From: Hemicentrotus pulcherrimus
Lineage: Eukaryota; Echinodermata; Echinoidea; Camarodonta; Strongylocentrotidae
DNA length: 64,000 nucleotides
Direction of reading: 5' to 3'
Assembly: GCA_003118195.1 (NCBI GenBank)
Contig: BEXV01000196.1
Coordinates: 81,111-145,110 of the forward strand
A program made the position numbers and the translations under genes. Below are positions 48,101-56,900 of this stretch, in pieces. A model generated the notes under the pieces. That model worked only from the letters and a program-made list of their open reading frames with translations. It was not told where the DNA came from and did not search any database. Position 1 is the stretch's first letter. Every line of letters begins with the position of its first letter.

Positions 48101-50938
48101 TACTGTTTTCTCACTGAAGGCCATTCACACGCCTTAAAGATCAAAGCGACGTTTAAAAAGGAACTGCGCCATTTTTATATGATTACAAAGTTTATAGTAG
48201 AATCGACATGCCTGAGTATTAATTTTTTTTAAACGAAGAAACATTATAACATTTGCCATCATTGTAAGGGACGAATAGCAGGCCTTGGTATACATTACTA
48301 AACAAAGGGCTTCGATCTCGATGGCGGGTTTTAATTTAATTTGAGAGGGTAAATCACCCTGTAATTAGGAATTCGAAACATTCAGTAATTTGTAATACAG
48401 CTTCTCATCATATCAGTGAAAACAGTGGCGGATCCAGGGGCAGTGGGCGCGTGCCCCCCCCCCCTCGAAAATTGAAAGAGGGGATAAAGAAAAGATGAAT
48501 CACGTGATGATGATCTTTTTTCCCCTCGTAACAGAATTTTCGGACCGCCACTGAGGCAAACCATATACCCACCTTGAATAAGAGATGATGTCACATTTAC
48601 CCAGAAAACGCTGTACTCTCTAACGAAGGTTGCTCTGTTAACACAAACGAAAATGTATTTTGAAACATCATACACTGTTTCCCATAATGTTGGAATAAAA
48701 CCTTTCCAACATATTTTCTTGAAATGATTTTGACGATATGGGTTATTCTTGATAGACACAGTTTATGATCTGTAAAGCGCTTAGGTACATCGTCGGATCG
48801 GTGTATAGAGCGCTATATGAAAAAAAACCGGATTATTATTATTATTATTATTATTATGTCGTCTAAGAATTTTATTCATCATTCTCTGTACGAACTTTTT
48901 ATCGATAAAGTACTGAAAAGAAATAAGCTTTATCTATCAAGTATTTTAAAAAGTATTCCCACAATCAACGTCATGAAAAAAAATACTGGGAAATATCTTG
49001 AGATTAATTCAGTTAGTTCAGCATAATCTTTGTAGAAATAAATCATTCGTTAAGAGGAAATACATTGAAAAGTAGATTATGAAGTTTATAAGTTTTAAAG
49101 CAAATAAGAGTAGCTGTATATTAATGTACATGACGTTACTAGGTCATCATCATCATCAAACGTTTCACGTTAAGAATTTCCCTTTCTTTCTTGTGGTGTG
49201 ATTAAGTGTGTAGAGAAAAATGATATGTACACACAGACATAATACAGAGAGAGAGAGAGAGAGAGGGGACACACACACACACACACACACGCAAGTGAGA
49301 CAGAGAGAAAGATAGACTGGGAGAGAGAGAGAGAGAGAGAGAGACTGGAGGAGATCAGTAAAAACACATTAAAAGAGGAAACGTTTGTTCCTGTTTTGAG
49401 GCAACATTCAAATGCATCAAATTTGGAAGTGCAATAATTCACAAGTAACAAGGGCAAGTCCAAGATATTTTTTCCCATCCCATACAGACAACATCCAATT
49501 ATTTGTGTATGTTGAGAGATGATTCTATCAGGTTGGTACCCCTACTAGAGCTTGGATCAAATAACACAGAAAAAGGACGGATATTTCCCTTATGAGGCCA
49601 CGTTCAATTGCACCGTATTTGGAGTGCAATGAATCGCAAGTCACAATTAGGGCAAGTCCAATATTTTTCCCATACTTGACCAACAACATCAACATTTTTG
49701 ATATGTCAAACTTGAACTATCAAATTAAAAGCCCCTTCCAGGGCTTGGATCAGCCCAAATAACAAAGATAATGACACTCGAGACTTTTTTGTGTGGTTTA
49801 TTATTCTTTATTCTTGGTAATGTTTGTGGTAGCAAGTAATACAATATGTTTCACTTTCCCCCACATATTTAGGTAATACTTACGCGATGTACACGTCACC
49901 GTTGCCAATAGTTGGTGCAGTCCAAAGAAAGGAAGTCGTCAACGCCTTGTCCAGTCTGTTCCGATGAGTGACAGCACTGTCCGTTTGGCCGCAGAGGACT
50001 GTCTGGAAGTTGGTCGCGTCCGTGGCTGACCAAGAACCGATGACATCGTTGGTATCCGCTCTACGTGCTAGGAGAAGTAACCCTTTAAACTGTCCAGTAC
50101 CAGAGCTTGTATTGATAGTGACTATAACCAATGTAATCAATATGAAAATCATTTTAGATTTTTGATTTTTTGTGAGTGTTTTTGTTTTGTTTTTGATTTT
50201 GTTTTTGGTAAACAGAACAAATGAAACTGATCAACGACTGATCAACGTTTTTTCTTCTTTCAATAACTTGGTTTAGAGATGAGGAAGCTGCTTAATGTAT
50301 GACTAGTTGCTCATTATATTTGGAAGGTAATGACATTGGCATATTGGCGACAGTTTGTTCCTTGATTATACCCTTAAACGTTTGATTTACGTATTGTTCA
50401 CTTAATACATTTCAACAACCGAAGGGTGTAAAGACATAACCTAGCCTTTTGGATGCTTTTCGAGTAAAGATCGTGATTTGCTATTGAAGTTTTACTATAC
50501 TTCCATAGAATCAATCATATATTTCGATTTGTTCTATCTCTCTCTCTCTCTCTCTCACACTTTTCCATCATGTTCATTATGAATAAACAGAAGCCCCATT
50601 CATTAACTATAAGTCATATTGTTCTTTTAGTCATACTTTAAATTAGTATCATTTTTTTTTAAAAATCGAAATTAAGTAAAACACAATGATATATGTCACG
50701 ACTGACCTGTCAATGGCTGTGTTGATGAATAGGTATTACTGTTCACACTGATGATGTACGGGCTTGAAGTCACAGAAGGTGGTAGACCATGGTTTGGTGT
50801 CATTGTGGTACACACATCGGGGTTCGATGCCACGGGTGCTCCAGAGGATCGGGCCTCCACCAAGAGGACATTACAATTACACAAAAACGCAAGAAAAACA
50901 CCATTTACAATGGCGATGCGTCTTTTACTCTGCGCCAT
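26998..50938 (-). CDS. Reeler + multi-EGF type I membrane protein, 31 coding exons
   Basis: Exons in transcript order. Reeler: 50707-50938, 49884-50121, 48573-48634. EGF: 47466-47588, 47133-47252, 46619-46741, 46286-46405, 45620-45742, 45025-45141, 44290-44406, 43633-43749, 42848-42970, 41414-41536, 40828-40950, 40086-40208, 39212-39334, 38348-38470, 37764-37886, 37195-37317, 36567-36689, 36146-36268, 35442-35564, 34287-34403, 33388-33510, 32286-32408, 30678-30803, 29672-29785, 28774-28890. Stalk 28113-28259, transmembrane 27678-27762, tail 26998-27136. The sum is 3,936 bp (1,311 residues plus stop) with all phases agreeing. Predicted order: signal peptide 1-28, Reeler to 177, 25 EGF repeats 178-1188, Ser/Thr/Pro stalk to 1237, one helix, 46-residue tail. 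Likely a cell-surface adhesion or recognition protein; ligand unknown. Start chosen at MAQSKRR; an in-frame Met lies 21 codons upstream. An exon could be missing in the 447-base gap. Confidence 0.85.
27678..27762 (-). other. Transmembrane exon
   Basis: The exon encodes a single hydrophobic helix [20 protein letters not shown] and then AVCIQL before the donor (phase 2). With the signal peptide and a basic stretch right after the membrane ([10 protein letters not shown]), this predicts type I topology. Confidence 0.85.
28113..28259 (-). other. Ser/Thr/Pro-rich stalk exon
   Basis: 49 codons, phase 1-1, rich in Ser, Thr and Pro ([36 protein letters not shown]). Such juxtamembrane stalks are usually O-glycosylated and hold the EGF rod away from the membrane. 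It joins the transmembrane exon through a GGA glycine codon. Confidence 0.8.
28891..29671. other. Intron between EGF exons 27 and 28
   Basis: AT-rich intron. I see only an A-rich run near 28970-28990 and no repeat or exon that can be named. Confidence 0.5.
30056..30310. repeat. (AATTC)n and its inverted (GAATT)n around a 180-bp core
   Basis: (AATTC)n runs at 30056-30094, and TTGAATTGAATT-type sequence at 30274-30310 is its reverse complement. Together they form a foldback with a unique core. It lies in the intron between EGF exons 26 and 27. Confidence 0.6.
30850..31032. repeat. C-rich repeat next to assembly gap
   Basis: Begins CCAGGCGCGTACGCAGGGGG, a common terminus of foldback DNA elements in marine invertebrates, then alternates long G, C and T runs and ends in a C run at the gap. 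It is probably the left part of a MITE that broke the assembly. Confidence 0.5.
31033..31479. other. Assembly gap (447 N)
   Basis: Run of N with a C run on the left and a G run on the right. It falls in the intron between EGF exons 25 and 26, so a further EGF exon could be hidden; being phase 1-1, it would not disturb the frame. Confidence 0.99.
31715..31970. repeat. Dispersed retroposon tail pieces
   Basis: AGATACCCATTTACATGTGG and TGTGGATTAATGTCTCGCC repeat the motif seen at 21633. Directly after comes another dispersed repeat with ACAGGGTAACTCTC and AGAGAGGCCCTGTACAC, which has a distant relative at 60330-60400. Confidence 0.5.
33084..33131. repeat. (GAT)n(GT)n microsatellite
   Basis: A compound microsatellite of GATGAT units followed by GTGT units, in the intron between EGF exons 24 and 25. 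Confidence 0.9.
33958..34175 (+). mobile_element. tRNA-derived SINE
   Basis: The head has a box A-like TGGTGTAGTCTTCGG and a box B-like GGTTTCGAATCC (one extra T), about 50 bases apart, as in a tRNA-derived Pol III promoter. The body follows (TCCACTCGGCAAGGCATGG; GGGCATGAACTATCCTTAAA) and the end is TTGAGCGCTGTAATAGCAGC with AATAATA. The extra base in box B suggests an inactive copy. Confidence 0.7.
36146..37886 (-). other. EGF exons 18-21
   Basis: 37764-37886 and 37195-37317 are B subtype ([14 protein letters not shown] and [14 protein letters not shown]). 36567-36689 and 36146-36268 are sister copies (both [15 protein letters not shown] and [14 protein letters not shown]) from a duplication of about 421 bp that includes flanking intron. 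In the 36567 copy the last exon base before the donor is T instead of G, so the codon made with the next exon becomes TGT (Cys) instead of GGT (Gly). Confidence 0.85.
38060..38125 (-). repeat. SINE/LINE tail fragment
   Basis: CCAATCCAATCAAAAAAAG, then GGCATATAGCGTCTTTTC, mirrors the 'ATATAGCGCCTTTTC' tail also present at 51160-51240. Both are reverse-oriented ends of the same repeat class. Confidence 0.45.
38751..38867 (-). pseudogene. Decayed B-type EGF exon, copy 2
   Basis: Practically the same sequence as the relic at 39625-39740, with the same lost cysteines and missing acceptor. The decay came before the tandem duplication that produced both copies. Confidence 0.8.
39625..39740 (-). pseudogene. 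Decayed B-type EGF exon, copy 1
   Basis: The segment reads [20 protein letters not shown], then [17 protein letters not shown]. The first cysteine (DLC) and the fifth (CxC) are gone, one glycine of NGG is replaced, and no proper 3' splice site precedes it. The donor side (CAAACAG before GTTTGC) survives. It cannot fold as EGF. Confidence 0.8.
42449..42571 (-). pseudogene. Decayed EGF exon with in-frame stop, splice sites kept
   Basis: The segment is still 123 bp with a TTACCAG-like acceptor and a GT donor. It reads [11 protein letters not shown], then LESF where GGSC is expected (third Cys lost), and YFCN followed by a TAA stop before [11 protein letters not shown]. It belongs to the '[14 protein letters not shown]' subtype. 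If spliced in it would truncate the protein. Because it is phase 1-1, skipping it keeps the frame, so it is left out of the CDS. Confidence 0.85.
42848..45742 (-). other. EGF exons 5-9: five tandem units of about 0.6-0.8 kb
   Basis: Five exons (45620-45742, 45025-45141, 44290-44406, 43633-43749, 42848-42970) all encode the '[14 protein letters not shown]' subtype with endings such as GYTGIFCQT. Their introns are also related: ATACGTCAA...GATTAGACAA recurs near 43208, 43921, 44706 and 45903. Whole exon-plus-intron units were therefore duplicated. Some exons are 123 bp and some 117 bp, the difference being two codons at the acceptor side. Confidence 0.85.
46128..47820. repeat. Tandem duplication of about 0.85 kb containing an EGF exon pair
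   Basis: Copy one is about 46128-46960 and copy two about 46974-47820, offset 846-863 bases. Only a few substitutions and one small insertion (TAAGTGGTATAG near 47614) separate them. Both carry two complete EGF exons and their splice sites. Confidence 0.92.
46286..47588 (-). other. EGF exons 1-4: duplicated exon pair
   Basis: Exons 47466-47588 ([15 protein letters not shown]) and 47133-47252 ([16 protein letters not shown]) form a pair. The next pair, 46619-46741 and 46286-46405, is almost identical, with PDEPC instead of PEEPC. Each exon has six cysteines and phase 1-1 borders. The second member of each pair resembles the membrane-proximal EGF at 30678-30803 ([10 protein letters not shown]), a different subtype from the rest of the array. 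Confidence 0.88.
48423..48553. mobile_element. 131-bp MITE beside a splice donor
   Basis: Ends CAGTGGCGGATCCAGG and CCGCCACTG are inverted repeats. The interior has a C run and no coding. On the minus strand it starts about 19 bases after the 5' splice site of Reeler exon 3 (exon edge 48573). The CAGTGGCGGATCCAGG terminus is common among invertebrate foldback elements. Confidence 0.75.
48763..48857 (+). repeat. L2/CR1-like tail with (ATT)n
   Basis: TGTAAAGCGCTTAGGTACAT, then AGAGCGCTATATGA, CCGG and an (ATT)n run: a typical LINE/SINE 3' end, in the intron between Reeler exons 2 and 3. Confidence 0.65.
49243..49345. repeat. (GA)n and (CA)n microsatellites
   Basis: GAGA runs, an ACAC run and further GAGA runs in the intron between Reeler exons 2 and 3. 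Confidence 0.9.
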
Positions 50939-53900
50939 GTCTAAGTTGTATACGAGAGTTACTATATAGCTGCCTATAAGCATTGTCGTTGGTTTGTGCA
51001 TCTGTATACCTTCATATTGAAGAAGCGCTTTTTTCTTGTATAAACATGGACATTGTTGTTGTACCCTTGACGCGTGTCGGTTGTCAGTCTTTTAGAGTGC
51101 CCAGGAAATCCCTCCTCCTCTTTCTTACTGACCGAGTTATATTGAAGATATTAATATAGGCTATCCAATCCAATCCAAAAAATATTTGATATAGCGCCTT
51201 TTCCTTGCAGTTACAAAGTGTATATAACTGGGGTTGTGCATAATGAAAACCACCAATTCCAAACACTCTTTGGTCATTCTTCATTGTCATCTTAAATAAT
51301 GTTAGGAGAGTTTTAGTTGACCATAGGATAACGTTTACCCTTACACCTTTAAACAATGATATCATTTGGAGGGTAAGTGCCGATGACAGTCTAGTAAATC
51401 TCACTTTTATTTTATGTCTGTCCTCCTTTTCTTGTCAAGATGGATAAAACTAGTTTAAGTCAAAAGCTGTTCTTTGTGACGTCCGTACTAGGTTGTCAAT
51501 GATTGCTTATCAATTTCAATCTAGCAATGTGTTTTTTGTTAATACTATACTAAGAGTGCCGATGATACCTTACCATATATTACACACAGCTCATTTCGAA
51601 TCGAGAAAATGATTTTGTTATATGTTAATCACATTATCACTGTTTACATATTCGTATTATACCTTACGTTTACATATTCTTTGTTATTCAGTTATTGTAT
51701 TTGAAAAAAATGCAGACATGGTTTAACAAAAAAAAATTATTTGATGTCTTCATGTTGTGATCTTGAATTATAAACATGCCAGAACACACCCAATCTTATT
51801 GACTATAGACTCTGGAACGTCATGGGGAGCGTACAGTGTATGTGTGTACGTTATAATCCTAAACCTCATGAGGATCACATCGCCAAACAGAATCCAAGCC
51901 GATTTTATAATAAGAGATTCTTGGCCGCTTATGGTTGATTAATGCACCCTTTTGATTGGTGCATTTACGGTCAGGCATCGGTGTCGTCGATGTGACAAGG
52001 GTATTACTATTTTTAATGACGAACCTGGGAATTGCCATGTCTTTAATACCGATTTCTACATGATATGAACCTTGCGATACAACCCTTCTCTCTTGCTACG
52101 CCGCAATCAGACCTCCTGCAGTATAGAAATAGACTCATTCTAGTTCTTTGCCACGTCCTTATTATAACAGTCGGTCTGCTGAGGACACAGGTGTCAAAGA
52201 CAACATATGATGGAAGGTGTCCGCGGTACCGTCTTTGTCTAATGGGTGTGCCCATAAATAAGCACCATGAAGCATTGACAAATGGCCATCACTTCGCTTA
52301 TAGAAATCATTCACGTTTGTCTTCAAATATAGAACAGGTACATATTTTTTGTTTTGCCTGTTGGAATGATACGTCATGTTTATTTCCTACACCAATGCTG
52401 GTTAAGTTCAGATAACAGGGAGACGAGATGATATAGGTACGTGACTTCTATATTGTAGATGACGATTATGTAGGTCGAAACAATCCCCCGGACACCCCTT
52501 CATTCAAAATGCCCTTGCCCCTGTCGCCGTCTCTCTAGATCTCCTTCTCTCTGTCTCCCTCTTTCTCGCTCTCTTTTTCTATTTCATTTTTCATCTGTCT
52601 CACTTTGGGTTGCATGGTCTCTCTATAAAGCGCTTTACAGAAACATTAAAACCTACATGAATCAGAACATGCCGCCTTCATAATGTCGATGATTTAGAAT
52701 ACACAGAACAACATCAAAACGTACCATTGGTAGATCGGTGAGATACGTTAAAAGACTGCTATTTATTAAAGAAAGAAATTCAGCGTATATCAACAAATAA
52801 TTAAGACACTATTTATAATGGAAAATGAACAATTATTGTTTTGTTATTGTTTTTACTACATGTATCACCATTATTTTCATTTGTTATTATTATCATTATC
52901 AGTATCATTATCATCATCATTAAAATTATCATCATAAATATAATCATCATTATCCTCATGAACTGTAGTAGTTATTATCATTATTATCGTTATAGTCATC
53001 ATCATCATCAACATCATCATTATCATAATCATTATTTTTTTATCATGAACTATAGCCTACTCGTTATCATCATTATTATAATTATCAAAATTATTATTAT
53101 TGTCATTAGTGTTGTTGCTGTATTTAATAAATTTATAAAGGTTATCAAGTATTTATCATTCGGCGTCACATGTGGCTCATAAGGAGAATTTAATGATAAT
53201 AACCCTTGGCCGTGGATCTCTTCTTCAGATATAGCTCACTGGTATGGGCAGGTGGCCCATTAGCTTACACCAGGGGTTTTCCCTACAAGTCTCTTCACGA
53301 ATGGTGCAGTGGGTCCTACGCACGGGACCTCTCCAGTTAACCTCATATCCGTAGGATGAAATATGGTGTATTTACAGCTAATGCGGCTTTCTAATCCAAT
53401 TTGGCAAATACATGTACAATATGGCATGTATTTTTCATACTAGTAGTAAAAATACAAGAATTGTAAGGCGCCAAATTAACATAAAATCAAATGCTCAAAG
53501 CGCACTTGTAAAAATAAAAATGTAATCACCGTGACATACAAACATATGTATAAACAAAAGACGAGAGTAATATTGAACATACGAGAATGAAAGGGAAAGA
53601 TAAATTGTATGCCTAATCAAACATATACCTTTGAAGATTATTTAGAACAAAATAGGCAGTATATAACAGAAGTATTTAAATCATTTATCATGAATATAAT
53701 GATATAAAAAAAGGAAATAATTATATAAGGTTTCATTCGCTAATATTTAACGACTACTCTAAACATAAGAACCGATCGATGCAAATCTACTTTTGTAACA
53801 CTTTACGAATTGTTTACTTAAATTACTGTTCCATCATTATTTGGTTAACGAACTTTAAACCTACGCCCCCTCCCCCCCCCCCCCCAAAAAAAGGATAAAG

Positions 53901-53994
53901 AAAATCATGGAAATGTGAACTTTTCAAAAGTTGTATAATATACAGTATTTTACATGCCTCAAGCAAGGATCACTGTGTTTATGATCACCACGAG
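50939..53994. other. Intergenic between the two Reeler-EGF genes
   Basis: Contains the putative upstream region of the large gene, a retroposon tail fragment (51160-51240), a GCGCTTTACA fragment (near 52628), an ATC/ATT microsatellite (52865-53105) and a C-rich run (53865-53885). A possible splice acceptor (GGTATACAG) lies right before 51001, which would fit a non-coding first exon further up. No other gene is supported. Confidence 0.55.
52865..53105. repeat. Imperfect (ATC)n/(ATT)n tract
   Basis: About 240 bases of ATT and ATC triplets. The long open frame across it (Ile/His-rich) is a consequence of the repeat. Confidence 0.9.
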
Positions 53995-56900
53995 TCATAA
54001 AGCTGAGACTGCGAGTTGAAAGTTGTATGCAAGAATTGAACCTTGAGCTGTTGTATTGGCTGGGGTGGTTACTGCATCTCCTTCTTCTACATCTGAAGAT
54101 AAAAAATGACATAAGGCATTCATTAAGTGGGTAACTATTTCGTTTAGCGTCTTACGTGTTTATACATAAACCACAACAGACGGAAACAAAAAAGACGTAA
54201 ATAAGGCATAAAGCAAAAGAAAAGCGATCCCAAGCGATTTAAACAAATTTATTAAACCTTATTTCATCAGTTCAACTCGGCGGAAAAATTATTTCATCAC
54301 TTTCCAGCAATTTTTGTAAAGTTACTTTTTGAAGATCGAAAGAGACAATGAGAGGCGAGTTTAACCGATTGGTAAAAAGTACCGCGTTCAATTATCGAAG
54401 TTTCTCTGTCCTTCTAAAACATACATAAAAACATAATTGACGATCATATTTTTACACGACTTGGCGCGTCGCAATATTTTGTTTTAAATTGATCACACAA
54501 GCTGGCGTTCATCATCATAATTTTCATTTCCCCTTTTACTGGGGGGTTACTGACTTTTGCGCCATGATCACGCTCCCTCCTCTTCTTCTTGTCTTGGCAT
54601 TTGGCTTAGCTAAACCATAGCGTACTGACTACTGAGGAAATAGTTGTGACATTCGCACACATACGCGATCGATGGTCAATTCATGGAGCTTCAAATAGAT
54701 CCCTCGGCTCCCACATCCAATCTCTGAGGGAAGGAACTATTTGGAGCTTAATATGAATTGGCCTTTGATCACGTACGTGCACGCGTGTCACAGCTTTCTC
54801 TCTCAATACGCTATATCAGCTAAACCCATCTTCTTTTACAGTAAAATTAAAATGACACGAGAAAGCTGCAGTCAAGCTTCCCAACAAGAATGAACAGAAT
54901 ATGAACACATGATTGACATTTATAACACTGTGATCGCTCTGTTTTCACACTGGACACAGTTTGGCACACTGTTATGCATTATGATACACTCTGACACACT
55001 GTGTGTGCGTATGCGTCCGCCCTAGTGTGGTAAAATGTCTGGCTGATATTGGAACACATTCACTTGTTCAAAAAGAGACAGAATAACTGGGTTATAAAAT
55101 GGAAAGTGTGAACTCACCACAGAGAACACCAGTGAATCCTGCTGTGCACGTACAATTGTACGTTATTTCCCCAGTCCCCGGTACACACGTCGCGTTGTTG
55201 CTACATTCATGGCTTAGACAAGGGTCTACTTCTAAGACAATGGGATATGAGAGACAAACTTTTATTAATAGAAAGTGCATACAGAAAGAATTTCAATGCG
55301 TTTTTTAGTTTTTTATTTTCTTCTTGGATATTTAGATGCAAAACGTTCAAACCCTAAAAGAAATTAGGCCTAACTATTTTATTCTCGACTTACATGTGAA
55401 CTTGAAATGCATTTCCAATAAATTGGATACAGTTAAAATTCCCCTCCAATCATTTTTTTTTTGCAAGCCTTGCCAGATCAATCAATCGATCAATCAATCA
55501 ATCAGTCAATATGGTTTATGAATTTTATCAGAATTCTTTTTTGTACAAATCGTTTTACATAAAAATCAGGGAAGCTGGATAATTCATGTTTATATGTGAA
55601 TCAACGTTTGCACAATAAATAACATTTGAACATTATAAAAACTTGTCAATAAAAGAAACGGATTATTGATACTTAAAAACTAGATTTAAACGATGCATTC
55701 TAAGCTTATTCTTCATCAGAACATAATGTTATCGTTTACAAATTAATGCAAAGAATTATCTAGATTACAAAAGACAATGGAAAGATTTTCTTGTTAACAT
55801 AGTTCACTTTGTAAGGCTACTCCGTCACACAGTATGAAGTTACGATTTTTCACATAACAATTTAATATCTATTTATGAGGAGCGTATAATTTTAAAGCTT
55901 ACGAGTGTAGGTTTCCAATATCACATTAATGTAATGAATTTGATATCCTTGATATAAAAATAAGCACATTTCAGAGTGACCAGAATGTCAATTTTCAAGT
56001 TCTTTAATAATCAGACTTGTATTTTGTTTTACACCTAGTGCGCATGCAATTGCGTTTTACGTGAAATGTGAACTTACCTAAATTACACATTGGACCGGTA
56101 AATCCCACAGAACAAGTACATGTGTAGTTTCCGCCATCAGTGTCTGGGACACAAGTCGTTCCGTTCATACACACGTTGTCAATGCAGGGATCGTCTGCAA
56201 AGCCACAGAAATGTATTTAAGAACAAAACAAAAGTTGCGTTTCCTCGATAAATTTGGGAGCTAACATGGTTCAACCATCTTTTATTTGATTTGATATCTT
56301 GATTTTTTTATTCTTCAATCATGGGTTGGATTGTCGTTGTCAGCTAATATGGCTGTTTTCCAAATGGGTCCAAGCAAACAAAAGAGGGGAAACAAATATG
56401 AGAAATACCAATATATACCAATAATTACAGAATGAAAAACAAAAGGATAATATACATGTCTATATAATAAAATAAAAAATAGTCCTGTGGCGGTTGACGA
56501 GTGACAAAGAAATCATGAAACAACAATGAAACAGGAAATACTTTCTCATTGAGTTCTAGATATGAATAAAGACTTGATAGTTGGGTACAAAAGAAAAAGA
56601 TGCAAAGAGGCAAATAAAGTGCTCTCAAACCCAGAAGCTAAATTGAAAGGATTAACGCCATATCCTTTTGAAACAGAAACATAGAAGAATTTTTTTAATC
56701 GTTTATTTTCTAGGAGTTTTATTGAGAAAAAAAAAATTATATGAGCGAAATCAAGGAAACGTATTGAGGATAGGCGATTAAAAGACTTAATATTAAAGAA
56801 ATTTAAAAAAAATGCATTTTGTAGTAAAAAAAAAAAGNNNNNNNNNNNNNNNNNNNNNNNNNNNNNNNNNNNNNNNNNNNNNNNNNNNNNNNNNNNNNNN

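Larger units (their letters stand above)
48573..50938 (-). other. Signal peptide and Reeler domain (exons 1-3)
   Basis: Exon 1 carries a basic start (MAQSKRR), a hydrophobic core and a likely cleavage after LLVEA, then the Reeler opening [14 protein letters not shown] and [10 protein letters not shown]. Exon 2 carries [12 protein letters not shown], a second Cys ([13 protein letters not shown]) and TTSFLWTAP; exon 3 carries [16 protein letters not shown]. These are the hallmarks of the Reeler fold (N-terminal domain of reelin, also in F-spondin and insect immune proteins). Intron phases are 1, 2, 1, the same as in the paralogue at 59121-61485. Confidence 0.88.

Noticed and set aside
52065..52415. 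116-residue plus-strand frame between the Reeler genes
   Set aside because: No recognisable domain, no splice or coding signal beyond openness, with an overlapping antisense frame of similar length.
52841..53182. Ile/His-rich 113-residue frame
   Set aside because: Product of the ATC/ATT microsatellite.
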